64,000 nucleotides of DNA from Mycolicibacter kumamotonensis (GTDB lineage Bacteria > Actinomycetota > Actinomycetes > Mycobacteriales > Mycobacteriaceae). The notes beneath the pieces are model-generated. The model ran no database searches. It was not told the DNA's origin and saw nothing but the letters and a program-made list of their open reading frames with translations. A program made the position numbers and the translations under genes. Of the stretch, positions 27,322 to 36,062 are shown piece after piece. The stretch covers positions 1-64,000 of the forward strand of contig NZ_MVHU01000025.1 of assembly GCF_002086285.1 (NCBI RefSeq), read 5' to 3'. The first letter of the stretch is position 1; every line of letters begins with the position of its first letter.

Positions 27322-29431
27322 CGGCCAAACCATCGGTCAGCACGGCGCCGATGCCGAGCTTCTCTTTGATCTTCTTCTCGATCTCGTTGGCCACGTCGAC
27401 GTTCTCCAGCAGGTAGTTGCGGGCATTCTCCTTGCCCTGCCCGAGCTGTTCACCGTCGTAGGTGAACCAGGAACCGGACTTGCGGATGAAGCCCTGGTCC
27501 ACGCCCATGTCGATCAACGAGCCCTCGCGGCTGATGCCCCGGCCATACAGGATGTCGAACTCAGCCTGCTTGAACGGTGGGCTGACTTTGTTCTTGACCA
27601 CCTTGACCCGGGTACGGTTACCGACCGCGTCGGTGCCGTCCTTGAGCGTCTCAATCCTCCGGACGTCCAGGCGAACCGACGCGTAGAACTTCAAAGCCTT
27701 TCCGCCCGTGGTCGTTTCGGGAGAATTGTGTACCATCACTCCGTCGACGAAGTAGTTGTGGTTGCCTTCCACCTCGATGTCGAAACGGTGCATCGATCGA
27801 GTCGGCGGCTTGACATGGACATCGAGCACCCGAGCCGGCACCAAATGCTGGGTAGGTTCGGCGAACTGCGGCGTCAACGCGCCTTGACCGCGGAACCGCG
27901 GCAACAGCTTGTACTCCATCGACGGTGCCATGTAGGGCGCCACCAATTCCTGGAACTTGGCCGTGGCGGCGGTGGAGAACACCAACACCGCCTTGCCGGC
28001 CGATCCGGACAACCGCAGCCGCACATCCAGCCCGTGAGTGTCGCGCAGGTAGTCGCACAGCCGGGTTCGGGTGCCTTCCGACATGGCCTCCACGCAGATT
28101 TCGATCCGTCCGCTACCACCGGTGGTACGTTCCTGCAATCCCTTGGAGCGCAGCGAGAATGAGCCATCATCCATGTACCAGATGGCCAGCGCCAACGGGG
28201 TGAGCGCCTTGAGGTAGTCCTCGGAGAAGAACTTCTTGCCATCCCCGAGGTACACCGCGCGCTGCAGTTCGCCCAGTTCGGGAAGCGGAGTGAAATCGAC
28301 GAAGTGCGAACCCGCAGCGTTCTCCCGCTTTGAGTGACCGATGTTGCCCATCAGCGCGGTCTTCCACTGCAGGTATTCCAGCTGCTTGGCGCCGTGTCCC
28401 AACCGGAACCGGACGCCGTTTCGGTCACGCCGATTGGGTGAGAGGTTTCCATCACCCATCAGTGAACCGAGGACGACCTGGAATTGCTGGTCGCTGAGCA
28501 GGTGCGGTTCAGCAGCCAGGACCCGGTCGCCGGCGATCAGTTCGCCGGCCTCGGTCCAGCCGCCCGGGGTGCGGATCAGGTGGTTGGGCGTCGCGGCGAA
28601 CTGCGATTTGCCGTTACCGCCGGACTTCTCGACGGTGAACTGCAGGAACTTCTCGGCAGGCCCGTTGTCGAACCAGTTCACGACCTTGCGCGGCACCAAC
28701 TGGTCGGCGATGGGGTCGTAGGACAACACCTCCACGTCCATCTTGTTGTTGACGATCTTGCCGATCTTCTCGGTACTGCCGTCGGCAAGGGTCACCCGGG
28801 TGGAATAGTTCATGCACCCGAACATCACTCCGATTTTTTCCCGCAGCTGGTTGATGAAGATCGCGGTGGTGCCCGAATTATTCAGCGCGCCAGTCATTTT
28901 CCGCAGTGCCTGGCTCATCAGCCGGGCCTGCAGACCGACGTGGCTGTCCCCCATCTCGCCTTCGATCTCCGCGCGCGGAACCAGGGCCGCCACCGAGTCG
29001 ATGACCAGAATGTCCAGCGCGCCGGAGCGGATCAGCGTGTCGGCGATCTCCAGCGCCTGCTCACCGGTGTCGGGCTGAGACACCAGCAGCGAATCGGTGT
29101 CCACGCCGAGTTTCTTGGCGTACTCGGGGTCCAGCGCGTGCTCGGCGTCGATGAACGCTGCGATCCCGCCGGCGGCCTGGGCGTTGGCCACCGCGTGCAG
29201 TGCCACGGTGGTCTTACCGGAGGACTCCGGGCCGTAGATCTCGACGACCCGGCCCCGGGGCAGACCGCCGATGCCCAGCGCCACATCCAGGGCGATCGAG
29301 CCGGTCGGGATGACCGAGATCGGTTGACGCACCTCGTCGCCGAGGCGCATCACCGAGCCTTTGCCGAAGTTCTTGTCGATCTGGGCCATCGCCAGCTCGA
29401 GTGCTTTTTCGCGATCGGGCGCTTGCGCCAT
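27290..29431 (-). CDS. recA: RecA recombinase precursor with intein
   Basis: DNA strand-exchange protein and SOS co-protease made as a 713-residue precursor. Extein residues 1-205 (Walker [10 protein letters not shown] at 67-75, Walker [13 protein letters not shown]) and 570-713 join after splicing to a 349-residue RecA of normal length. The intein occupies 206-569, between KIGVMFG and SPETTTGG in the L2 region, so the unspliced precursor cannot be active. This is the M. leprae-type site; the M. tuberculosis insertion point (after VVKNK) is uninterrupted here and reads [10 protein letters not shown]. It is translated with recX. A LexA box and a second damage-type promoter lie upstream. Confidence 0.97.
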   Translation of the reverse strand: MAQAPDREKALELAMAQIDKNFGKGSVMRLGDEVRQPISVIPTGSIALDVALGIGGLPRGRVVEIYGPESSGKTTVALHAVANAQAAGGIAAFIDAEHALDPEYAKKLGVDTDSLLVSQPDTGEQALEIADTLIRSGALDILVIDSVAALVPRAEIEGEMGDSHVGLQARLMSQALRKMTGALNNSGTTAIFINQLREKIGVMFGCMNYSTRVTLADGSTEKIGKIVNNKMDVEVLSYDPIADQLVPRKVVNWFDNGPAEKFLQFTVEKSGGNGKSQFAATPNHLIRTPGGWTEAGELIAGDRVLAAEPHLLSDQQFQVVLGSLMGDGNLSPNRRDRNGVRFRLGHGAKQLEYLQWKTALMGNIGHSKRENAAGSHFVDFTPLPELGELQRAVYLGDGKKFFSEDYLKALTPLALAIWYMDDGSFSLRSKGLQERTTGGSGRIEICVEAMSEGTRTRLCDYLRDTHGLDVRLRLSGSAGKAVLVFSTAATAKFQELVAPYMAPSMEYKLLPRFRGQGALTPQFAEPTQHLVPARVLDVHVKPPTRSMHRFDIEVEGNHNYFVDGVMVHNSPETTTGGKALKFYASVRLDVRRIETLKDGTDAVGNRTRVKVVKNKVSPPFKQAEFDILYGRGISREGSLIDMGVDQGFIRKSGSWFTYDGEQLGQGKENARNYLLENVDVANEIEKKIKEKLGIGAVLTDGLADDVLPAPVDF
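27725..28816 (-). mobile_element. RecA intein with LAGLIDADG homing endonuclease
   Basis: In-frame protein intron of 364 residues. Splicing residues are complete: Cys1 ([10 protein letters not shown]), block B TPNH (76-79), the C-terminal VDGVMVHN with His363-Asn364, and +1 Ser in the extein. A two-motif LAGLIDADG endonuclease lies in the middle: LGSLMGDGN (116-124, Asp122) and [10 protein letters not shown] (210-219, Asp216/217), both keeping the acidic metal ligands, so homing activity may persist. Length and site agree with the M. leprae RecA intein (about 365 residues). Confidence 0.95.
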
Positions 29432-29488
29432 GATGCCTCTCCCTGTGGTTCGGTGTTCGGTTGACCGGTTCTCGGTCGGTTGGCCGTG

Positions 29489-29511
29489 ACGCTAACGACA
29501 GGGTCCGACAG
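29489..29511 (-). promoter_or_regulatory. LexA-independent recA promoter candidate (RecA-NDp/PafBC type)
   Basis: Read on the minus strand: CTGTCGGACC, then CTGTCG, then TAGCGT followed by CACGGCC. It closely follows the recA P1 element I remember from M. tuberculosis, the RecA-NDp class activated by PafBC. The -10 TAGCGT lies about 58 bases before the recA start. Confidence 0.6.
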
Positions 29512-29535
29512 CCCGGCGAACTCTCCCCACAGTAG

Positions 29536-29551
29536 GCGAACGGATGTTCGA
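29536..29551 (-). promoter_or_regulatory. LexA/SOS box of recA
   Basis: GCGAACGGATGTTCGA matches 11 of 12 specified positions of TCGAAC-N4-GTTCGA. It is about 105 bases upstream of recA and 25 bases upstream of the other promoter element. Confidence 0.75.
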
Positions 29552-29560
29552 ATCAAGTAC

Positions 29561-29575
29561 GACACGCGGCGTGTC
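29561..29575 (-). terminator. hairpin downstream of the MpaB-like gene
   Basis: GACACG-CGG-CGTGTC, a perfect 6-bp stem 36 bases beyond the stop of the gene at 29612. It would end that transcript before the recA promoter. Confidence 0.35.
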
Positions 29576-29611
29576 GGCGTGTCGGACTTTCGGCGGTGCC
29601 TGCGCCCCCGG

Positions 29612-30838
29612 CTAGGCCACCCGCATGACGTGCGCCGACGCCCCGATGGCGGTGTCCTCGTCGCCCATCATGATGCGCATGAACTCCTCCTGCTCACGGC
29701 GCCCGCGCTGGGCCGCCCGGTCCAGCCCGCCGGGCAGCAGCAGCGCCGCGGCGCTGCGGACGAGGTTCACCGGCATCCGCACCAGCGGGTACCACGGCAG
29801 CACGAAGGCGGGCAGGCCCAGCTTGCGCATCGTGCGCGGCCCCAGGAAGCTGCCGGTCACCGACAGGTGCGCCGACCGCGCTATCCGACGCCGCACACCG
29901 GCCATGGCACCGAAGTGCCACTCCAGCGGGTCGTCTGCCATCGGGACCGCCAGTTGCTTGGTCGACTCGTCGGGCTCGGAGAGCGCACCCAAGGTCTGGT
30001 AGAGGATGCGGACGCCGTCGCGGAAGCTGCCCGGCAGCCAGTCGTCGCGAACACCCATCAGCCAGCCGACGTAGCGCGTCAGATGCGCGATGTCCTCGAG
30101 TTCACCCGGCGACAGCACGATGCCCAGCCCCAGCCCGGCAGCCGGCGGCGCGATCAGCGCCCCCACCAGGGTGGCGGCCATGTCGGTCTGGTTGACCGGC
30201 AGGCCCCATTCGTCGCTGCGCCAGTCCGGCAGGGCGGCCACGTGCCGGCGCACGTACTCGTGGATCAGCCGGACCCGGATGGTGGCCTGATAGCCGGCGC
30301 CGAGCGGTTCGAGCCCTCCCGCGCCGGTGACATCCATCGCCCACTGCAGCGTCTCGGCGAACCGCTTGTTGGAGCCCTTTTCCAGCACACCGGTGCGCAG
30401 CAGGGTCTTGTTGAACGAGGAGAACTGATAGCCGCCCAGGAAGGACACGTCCCGGGCGATGTAGGTGCCGTCAGCGCCGCCTCGGCGCAGCGCCCGCTGA
30501 CCGCGGCGGACCCGGTCCATGTCGACCCAGTCCGGGATCGGCTCGAACTCGGAGAAGAACTCGCGCAGCGGTTCCGGGGCGTCGGGCATCGAGGCCAGGC
30601 CGTGGGCGAGGATCCGGTCGAACATCGGCCGCGTCTCGCTGGACCCGGTCTCCGACATCCACTGCACCAGCCGCCGCATCGGCTCGTCGCCGGCGGTCAG
30701 GTCCGCACCGATCTGGCGCCACCGCTCCGGTGAGGGCTTGCCGATCCCCAACGCCGCGGCCAGCACCCGAATGCTGGCCGGAATCGAGCCGGGCGTGTCC
30801 GGATGGCGGGTCGGGACATCAACCACCGGCGAGTTCAT
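29612..30838 (-). CDS. MpaB-family oxygenase (DUF2236)
   Basis: Heme-dependent oxygenase-like protein of 408 residues related to latex-clearing protein Lcp and fungal MpaB. Typical features are the early GDEPMRRLVQWM and ARDVSFLGGYQFSS segments, a histidine in IRVRLIHEYVRRHV (a probable heme ligand by analogy), and NQTDMAATLVG. A second histidine-containing block follows (EDIAHLTRYVGWLMGV). The substrate is unknown; Lcp cleaves polyisoprene. The ATG at 30838 has GGAGG at good distance; a TTG upstream is less likely. A divergent TetR gene and an inverted repeat lie between them. Confidence 0.88.
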   Translation of the reverse strand: MNSPVVDVPTRHPDTPGSIPASIRVLAAALGIGKPSPERWRQIGADLTAGDEPMRRLVQWMSETGSSETRPMFDRILAHGLASMPDAPEPLREFFSEFEPIPDWVDMDRVRRGQRALRRGGADGTYIARDVSFLGGYQFSSFNKTLLRTGVLEKGSNKRFAETLQWAMDVTGAGGLEPLGAGYQATIRVRLIHEYVRRHVAALPDWRSDEWGLPVNQTDMAATLVGALIAPPAAGLGLGIVLSPGELEDIAHLTRYVGWLMGVRDDWLPGSFRDGVRILYQTLGALSEPDESTKQLAVPMADDPLEWHFGAMAGVRRRIARSAHLSVTGSFLGPRTMRKLGLPAFVLPWYPLVRMPVNLVRSAAALLLPGGLDRAAQRGRREQEEFMRIMMGDEDTAIGASAHVMRVA

Positions 30839-30865
30839 CAGATAAGCCTCCAACGCTATTTGGAT

Positions 30866-30877
30866 AACACCTGTGTT
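30866..30877. promoter_or_regulatory. palindrome between MpaB-like and TetR genes
   Basis: AACAC-CT-GTGTT, flanked by TTTGGA on the left and TCCAAA on the right, which extends the symmetry with a small offset. It lies 28 bases from one start and about 25 from the other, the expected place for the operator of the adjacent TetR protein. Confidence 0.6.
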
Positions 30878-30902
30878 CCAAACATAGGTCGCAGGTAGGG
30901 TG

Positions 30903-31559
30903 ATGTCAATGAAACGCCCGGGGGTAGTGCGCGACTACGGCGGCATCAGCGCGGTCGACCGCCGTGCCGAACGCCGCGCCAAGCTGCTCGCCGCCGGCCG
31001 CCGGATCTGGGGTGAATCCGGGATCGGCGAGGTCACCGTCCGCGGTGTCTGTACCGCCGCGGGGCTGATCCCCCGCTACTTCTACGAGCAGTTCCCCAAC
31101 CGGGATGCGCTGCTGTTCGCGGTCTCCGACGACGTCCGCGACCAACTGCTCGAAGCGATGGTCACCGCCGGCGTCGGTGATCCCGGCACGCTCTCGGACA
31201 AACTGCGCTCCGCGCTGACGGCCTTCCTCGACCTCATCGCCGCCGACCCCTACATCCACCGCATCGCCACCAGCGACCTGTCTGCCGTACCCGGACTCAA
31301 CGAGCACCGCGCACGCATCCTCGACCTGATCACCGACTCGGTCGTCGAGCACGCTCCCGGCGTCCTCGACGGCGAGGTTCCGCCGCCCGCGGAGTTACGC
31401 CGCGGCGCCCTGTTCATCGTCGGCGGCGTCAATCAGATCATCGAGGCCTGGCTGGCCAACCCCGTCGAATCCACCACCGAACTGGCGGCGCTCTGCTCGG
31501 ATCTGGCCGTCGCCCTGGTCCGCAGCATCACGAGCCCGCAGGATCACTCTCACCACTGA
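30903..31559 (+). CDS. TetR-family regulator
   Basis: Repressor of 218 residues. The N-terminal DNA-binding domain (about 20-65) contains LLAAGRRIWGESGIGEVTVR and AAGLIPRYFYEQFPNRDALL, the standard TetR helix-turn-helix with its YFYE core. The C-terminal helical domain should bind a hydrophobic ligand. GTG at 30900 and ATG at 30909 are alternative starts. It is divergent from the MpaB-like gene with a palindrome between, so it probably represses that gene and itself. Its 3' end overlaps the convergent DUF3046 gene by 10 bases. Confidence 0.9.
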   Translation: MSMKRPGVVRDYGGISAVDRRAERRAKLLAAGRRIWGESGIGEVTVRGVCTAAGLIPRYFYEQFPNRDALLFAVSDDVRDQLLEAMVTAGVGDPGTLSDKLRSALTAFLDLIAADPYIHRIATSDLSAVPGLNEHRARILDLITDSVVEHAPGVLDGEVPPPAELRRGALFIVGGVNQIIEAWLANPVESTTELAALCSDLAVALVRSITSPQDHSHH

Positions 31560-31744
31560 TCGCGCGGCACGTCGAAGTCCGCGCACAGCGCCCACCACAC
31601 ATCGCGGGGCTCCACCCCGTCCTCGATCGCCTGAGCGGCGGTCCGTCCGCCCACCGCGCCCAGCACGTGATCGGTCAGCACCGTGGCGCCGTAAGCCGCA
31701 CCGAAGCGCAGCGTGACCCGCTCGTGGAATTCGGTCAGGCGCAC
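31550..31744 (-). CDS. DUF3046 protein (Rv2738c-like)
   Basis: Small protein of 64 residues almost identical in layout to Rv2738c: RLTEFHERVTLRFGAAYG, then GGRTAAQAIEDGVEPRDVWW and CADFDVPRDQW. The start is the GTG immediately before RLTEF; an upstream TTG in frame is not supported by comparison. Conserved among actinobacteria but functionally unknown. It lies just after the glycosyltransferase on the same strand, with a gap of 10 bases. Confidence 0.88.
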   Translation of the reverse strand: MRLTEFHERVTLRFGAAYGATVLTDHVLGAVGGRTAAQAIEDGVEPRDVWWALCADFDVPRDQW

Positions 31745-31754
31745 GCGTCCCAAC

Positions 31755-32927
31755 CTACCCAGCGCGCGACAGCGCCTCGTGGCACACCCGCACCGGGTCG
31801 GCGACGTCGGCGGCCCCCTCGGCGGCGCGTCGCGCGGCGTCGCGGTAGCTCGGGGACGCCAGCACGGCGCCCACCTCCTCGATCAGCGCCGCCGGACTCA
31901 GGGGCCGGATCAGCCGGCCGCTGCCCTGGCGCACCACGCGGTTGGCGATCTCCCATTGGTCGCCCCCGCCCGGCACCACCACCAGTGGCAGCCCGGCCAG
32001 CAGGGACTTGGCCACCATGCCGTGCCCGCCGCCGCAGATGACCAGGTCGGCGCGGGTCAGCAGTTCGTCCTGGCGCCCCAGCCCGGCGACGGCCCAGGGC
32101 GGCAGGGTCACCTCGGGGCCGGTCAGCCGCGACACCGCGATCCGGGCGCCCGACGGCAGCGTCTCGCCGGGCACCAAGTGCTCCAACGCCAGTTCGGCCA
32201 GCCCGGCGGCCCCGGTCGACGCGGTGGAGGGCGCCACCACCACCAGCGGGCCGGCGCCCGGCGGGACGGCGAGCAGCGCTTCGGTGGGCTCGAAATGCAG
32301 CGGCCCGACCACGACCGCCTCCGCGGGCCAGTCCGGCCGGGGCACCTCCAGGGCCGGCAGCGTGGCGATCAGTCGCCGCAGCGGCCCGGGGTCGCGGTCG
32401 GGCAGACCGATACCCGCCCGGGCCTCGGCGCGCTGCCGCAGTCCGGATCGCACCGACCGGGCGGTCAGCGACCGCATCACCGTGTCCCGTAACCGGCCGC
32501 GCACCCCGCGGCCGGGCGCCAGCCCGCTGCCGATCGGCGGCAGCCCCCTGGACGGCAGGTACAGCGGGTGCGGGCTGAGTTCGACCCAGGGGATCCCGAG
32601 CAGTTCGGCGGCCATTCCCCCGCAGGCGGTGATGACGTCGGAGACCACCAGATCCGGCGCCACCGCCCGCAGCTGCTCGCGGTTCTGCTGGGCCATGCGG
32701 GCCGCCCGCTGATGGAGTTTGGCCCCGTCGTCGGCATCGTCGTCGGCGGCCGTGGCATCCAGGCCCAGCAGCTCCGCGGCGTCCACCCCGGCGGCGCGGG
32801 CGGTGTCGAGCCAGTGCACCCCGGTCAGCAGCGTCGGCGCGTCCCCGGCGGCAACGAAGCGCCGGCACAACGCGATCGCCGGAAATGCGTGGCCGGGGTC
32901 GGGCCCGGCGACAACCACGATGCGCAT
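31755..32927 (-). CDS. GT1-type glycosyltransferase (Rv2739c-like)
   Basis: GT-B fold transferase of 390 residues, close in length to Rv2739c. The N-terminal domain opens MRIVVVAGPDPGHAFPAIAL with the glycine/histidine loop of MGT-like enzymes. The C-terminal nucleotide-sugar domain has VICGGGHGMVAKSLLAGLPL and VPGGGDQWEIANRVVRQGSG, the donor-binding motif. Donor and acceptor are unknown. The ATG at 32927 is chosen by family N-terminus. It is divergent from the EphG-like gene with 42 bases between, so the promoters must overlap. Confidence 0.88.
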   Translation of the reverse strand: MRIVVVAGPDPGHAFPAIALCRRFVAAGDAPTLLTGVHWLDTARAAGVDAAELLGLDATAADDDADDGAKLHQRAARMAQQNREQLRAVAPDLVVSDVITACGGMAAELLGIPWVELSPHPLYLPSRGLPPIGSGLAPGRGVRGRLRDTVMRSLTARSVRSGLRQRAEARAGIGLPDRDPGPLRRLIATLPALEVPRPDWPAEAVVVGPLHFEPTEALLAVPPGAGPLVVVAPSTASTGAAGLAELALEHLVPGETLPSGARIAVSRLTGPEVTLPPWAVAGLGRQDELLTRADLVICGGGHGMVAKSLLAGLPLVVVPGGGDQWEIANRVVRQGSGRLIRPLSPAALIEEVGAVLASPSYRDAARRAAEGAADVADPVRVCHEALSRAG

Positions 32928-32969
32928 CGGCCTACCGTGCCACAGGCCGTCGGGCCTAGGCTGGGTGGC

Positions 32970-33410
32970 ATGACCGAACCGACTGGCCAGCAGACCGTGA
33001 CGGACGACAACATCCGCCTGGTGGAGACGTTCCTGGACGCCCTCGCCGACGATGACCTCGACACCGCGGCCGCGGCCCTGGCCGAGGACGTGGTGTACCA
33101 GAACGTCGGGTTGCCGACCATCTACGGCCGCAGCGCCACCATCGGGGTGTTCCGCCGGATGGCGGGCCGGGCGTCCTTCGACGTGAAAATCCACCGTATC
33201 GCCGCCGACGGCGCGGCGGTGCTCACCGAGCGCACCGACGCGCTGACCCTGGGCCCGCTGCGGCTGCAGTTCTGGGTGTGCGGGGTGTTCGAGGTGCACA
33301 ATGGGCGAATCACGTTGTGGCGCGACTACTTCGACTTCTTCGATATGTTCAAGGCAGCGCTGCGGGCGGTCGCGGCGACCGTGTTCCCCGCGCTGCGCCC
33401 TACGATGTAG
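32970..33410 (+). CDS. ephG: limonene-1,2-epoxide hydrolase-like EphG
   Basis: Cone-shaped epoxide hydrolase of 146 residues matching Rv2740 (EphG), which hydrolyses fatty or sterol epoxides. The catalytic set is visible: Tyr and Asn in VVYQNVGLP, the Arg-Asp pair in TERTDAL, and the second Asp in WRDYFDF. The start is the ATG giving MTEPTGQQ. The next gene starts three bases after its stop, so the two are probably co-transcribed. Confidence 0.9.
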   Translation: MTEPTGQQTVTDDNIRLVETFLDALADDDLDTAAAALAEDVVYQNVGLPTIYGRSATIGVFRRMAGRASFDVKIHRIAADGAAVLTERTDALTLGPLRLQFWVCGVFEVHNGRITLWRDYFDFFDMFKAALRAVAATVFPALRPTM

Positions 33411-33413
33411 ACC

Positions 33414-33842
33414 GTGTTGAACACCCGAGCGGCTGCGCCCCGGCGGCCCAATGCGATCCAATACCTCCGGTATTGCTACGGGCGTCCCCTGCCGCCGGAG
33501 TTGCGCGACTGGGTCCGCAACGACCTGGCCGGACCCGGTGCCACCGTTCGCATGATCATGCGCACCGCCGTACCGACGACGCTGATCCTGATCCCGTTCT
33601 GGCTGTTGCCGACGGACTTCCTGACGCACATGAGCATGACGTTTCCGATCTGGTTCATGGCGATCCTGTTCTCGCATGCGCTGAACAAGGTGTGGCGCAG
33701 GCACATGCTGCGGATGCACGGCCTCGACCCGGAACTCGCCGACGCACGCAAGCGCGAGCGCGACGCCCACATCCACCGGTCTTACATCGAACGCTTCGGC
33801 CCGCGGCCCGAATCCGCGGATCAGCGAACCGACGACATCTAG
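33414..33842 (+). CDS. DUF5313 membrane protein
   Basis: Protein of 142 residues typical of actinobacterial DUF5313: a conserved start (PNAIQYLRYCYGRPLPPELR, WVRNDLAGPGA), two membrane segments (about 50-66 and 71-86) and a basic C-terminal helix (KVWRRHMLRMHGLDPELADA). It starts with GTG three bases after the ephG stop. The function is unknown. Its stop overlaps the pspM stop by four bases on the opposite strand. Confidence 0.85.
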   Translation: MLNTRAAAPRRPNAIQYLRYCYGRPLPPELRDWVRNDLAGPGATVRMIMRTAVPTTLILIPFWLLPTDFLTHMSMTFPIWFMAILFSHALNKVWRRHMLRMHGLDPELADARKRERDAHIHRSYIERFGPRPESADQRTDDI

Positions 33843-34681
33843 ACCCGCGGCAGCTCGGCGAGTTCGTCGAACGCCTGAGCCCAGCCCAGCATGCGGTCGG
33901 TCGCGCTGGTCAGCTCCTCGCGGTAACGCTGTTGCGACATCGGCGAATTCATCGGTTCCCCAGAAGTCGTTGACGACCGGTCATTTGCTGCCGCCACCAA
34001 TTGCGCTGCGGCGGTGACCATTTCGTTGTATTGACGAACGCCGGCACTCAACTGTGCTGTGAACGCGTTGATCGTCGGCACCAGGTACTCCCCCGACTGC
34101 GCGCTGTGCTGCACGGCACGCTCCATCGACACCACCTGGGCGGCGGTGGCCGCCATCGTCGACGCGGCCCCGTTGACAGCCGCGGTCAGCCCGGCGATCT
34201 CATCGGCCGGCAACAGCCGGCCGCGTTCCAGTACGCCCAGCAGCGACACCATGCCGCGTTCGGAGGCGCCCAGTGCGTATATCGCCGGTCGCGCCGCCGA
34301 TCCGGGCGGCGGCAGGCGGCGGGCGGTCACGGTGCGCACCGGCGGCAGCGGAACCGAACGCAGCCAGCGATAGCGCAGCAACAGCAGCGTGGCCGGGGCG
34401 GCGGCACCGGCGGCGATCAGCCCGGTGATCAACAAGACCCACACCGGCGTGGCCCACGACGCCAGCAGGGCGGTCACCAGCATCCAGAAGCCGCATGCGG
34501 CGCCGAAGAACAGCCCCAGTCGCAGCGCCCACCGTCGCTTGCGCAGCAATCGGGCCCGCGGGTCGGCCATCGCCCCCAGCTTGTCGGCGAGGAGGTCGGC
34601 GGCCTCGCTGGCACGGTCGACGGCGCGCTGGATCAGGGCTCCCCGACCACGACCTCTGAGGCCTCCGGCTCGCACGGCCAT
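33839..34681 (-). CDS. pspM: phage-shock membrane protein PspM
   Basis: Integral membrane partner of PspA in the mycobacterial envelope-stress system, 280 residues, corresponding to Rv2743c. A basic N-terminus precedes two membrane helices (about 53-74 and 79-101), then a long cytoplasmic helical domain with ALGASERGMVSLLGVLERGR. It starts three bases after the pspA stop. In M. tuberculosis a further gene, pspN, follows; here a convergent unrelated gene occupies that position. Confidence 0.88.
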   Translation of the reverse strand: MAVRAGGLRGRGRGALIQRAVDRASEAADLLADKLGAMADPRARLLRKRRWALRLGLFFGAACGFWMLVTALLASWATPVWVLLITGLIAAGAAAPATLLLLRYRWLRSVPLPPVRTVTARRLPPPGSAARPAIYALGASERGMVSLLGVLERGRLLPADEIAGLTAAVNGAASTMAATAAQVVSMERAVQHSAQSGEYLVPTINAFTAQLSAGVRQYNEMVTAAAQLVAAANDRSSTTSGEPMNSPMSQQRYREELTSATDRMLGWAQAFDELAELPRV

Positions 34682-34684
34682 CGA

Positions 34685-35506
34685 CTACCGGTCTAGCGGA
34701 TTCTCGTGTGTGGGGGTGGCGCCTGACTGCGGAGCCGCTGGCGTGGGCTGACTCGGCGCGGCGGTGCCGCCGGCCGGCAGCGCCTCACCGCGCATCGACG
34801 CGCGGATCTGTTCCAATCGGGAGTGGCCGGCCATCTGGATGCCGGCCTGTTCCACCTCCAGCATCCGGCCCTGCACCGAGCCCTGTGCCAGCTCGGCGGC
34901 GCCGACCGCATTGGCGTAGCGGCGTTCGATCTTGTCGCGCACCTCATCGAGGCTGGGGGTGGTACCAGGCGCGGCGATCTCGCTCATCGAGCGCAGCGAC
35001 GCGCTGACCTGCTCCTGCATCTTGGCCTGTTCGAGCTGACTGAGCAGCTTGGTGCGCTCGGCGATCTTCTGCTGCAACACCATCGCGTTCTGTTCGACGG
35101 CCTTCTTGGCCTGCATCGCCGCCGACAGCGCCTGGTCATGCAGGGTTTTGAGGTCTTCCACGCTCTGTTCGGCGGTGACCAGCTGGGCCGCGAACGCCTC
35201 GGCGGCGTTGGTGTATTCGGTGGCCTTGGCGCTGTCCCCCGACGCGGTGGCCTGGTCGGCCAGCGTCAGCGCCTGGCGCACATTGACCTGAAGCTTCTCG
35301 ATGTCGGCCAGCTGGCGGTTGAGCCGCATCTCCAGCTGCCGCTGGTTGCCGATCACCTGCGCGGCCTGCTGGGTGAGAGCCTGGTGCTGGCGCTGCGCCT
35401 CCTCGATCGCCTGCTGGATCTGCACCTTCGGATCGGCGTGCTCGTCGATCTTGGCGTTGAACAGCGCCATCACGTACTTCCACGCCTTGACGAACGGGTT
35501 GGCCAT
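34685..35506 (-). CDS. pspA: phage-shock protein PspA (35 kDa antigen)
   Basis: ESCRT-III-like membrane-repair protein of 273 residues, corresponding to Rv2744c. It is a continuous coiled coil (about 25-225) opening with [20 protein letters not shown], an amphipathic membrane-binding helix, and ends in a Pro/Ala-rich tail (about 245-273). GGAGC precedes the ATG. It is the second gene of clgR-pspA-pspM, 126 bases after clgR. Confidence 0.95.
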   Translation of the reverse strand: MANPFVKAWKYVMALFNAKIDEHADPKVQIQQAIEEAQRQHQALTQQAAQVIGNQRQLEMRLNRQLADIEKLQVNVRQALTLADQATASGDSAKATEYTNAAEAFAAQLVTAEQSVEDLKTLHDQALSAAMQAKKAVEQNAMVLQQKIAERTKLLSQLEQAKMQEQVSASLRSMSEIAAPGTTPSLDEVRDKIERRYANAVGAAELAQGSVQGRMLEVEQAGIQMAGHSRLEQIRASMRGEALPAGGTAAPSQPTPAAPQSGATPTHENPLDR

Positions 35507-35632
35507 CAGTCAGCTCCGTCTGGTTGTTCGGATGTTTGTCGTCTGCCCCCTACCGCTGATCAATTTATCGGGTCAGCGGTGATCGGGAGGGGGTTCACGC
35601 GGGCTTCGGGGCGGTCGCACCCATCGGGCCCG

Positions 35633-35956
35633 TCACGCCGAAGCCATCTCCCGGATCGGCGGGATGACGACCTTGGTGCTGGCGTCGATGTGGGTTACCC
35701 CGGTGTTGCGCTCGGCCCGCTCGGCCCGCACCAACCGATTGCCCGCATCGAAGAGCACCGCCGACAACGGGATCCGCAATGCCGCGCAGATCGCGTTGAG
35801 CAACTCGCTGGACGCTTCCTTGCGTCCCCGCTCGACCTCCGAGAGATAACCCAGGCTGACCCGCGCAGAATCCGAGACCTCACGCAGCGTGCGCCCCTGT
35901 GCCGTGCGGGCCTGACGCAACACCTCGCCGACCGATTCCCGCAGCAATGTCGTCAT
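35633..35956 (-). CDS. clgR: transcription activator ClgR
   Basis: Cro/C1-type activator of 107 residues, corresponding to Rv2745c, which activates clp proteases and the psp operon. The helix-turn-helix is [20 protein letters not shown] with [14 protein letters not shown] following. The C-terminus (REMASA) ends in small residues, consistent with the known turnover of ClgR by ClpP, though this is inference. The ATG at 35956 has AAGGAG at a good distance. A SigE-like promoter lies about 50 bases upstream. Confidence 0.94.
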   Translation of the reverse strand: MTTLLRESVGEVLRQARTAQGRTLREVSDSARVSLGYLSEVERGRKEASSELLNAICAALRIPLSAVLFDAGNRLVRAERAERNTGVTHIDASTKVVIPPIREMASA

Positions 35957-36005
35957 CGTGCACTCCTTAAATCGGGTCAACCGGGAAAACAGACTCACCA
36001 AGGTC

Positions 36006-36032
36006 AACGCCCGCGACGCCCGTTCGGGTTCC
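36006..36032 (-). promoter_or_regulatory. SigE-type promoter of clgR-psp operon
   Basis: On the minus strand: GGAAC, 18 bases, CGTT. This fits the mycobacterial SigE pattern and lies about 50 bases before the clgR ATG, where SigE control is established in M. tuberculosis. Confidence 0.65.
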
Positions 36033-36062
36033 CGGGGCGGTGTTATCCGGTCCCGGCGCCGG

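Noticed and set aside
28484..29464. Open frame antisense to recA
   Set aside because: RecA and the intein explain the region completely; the antisense product is low-complexity and unlike any family.
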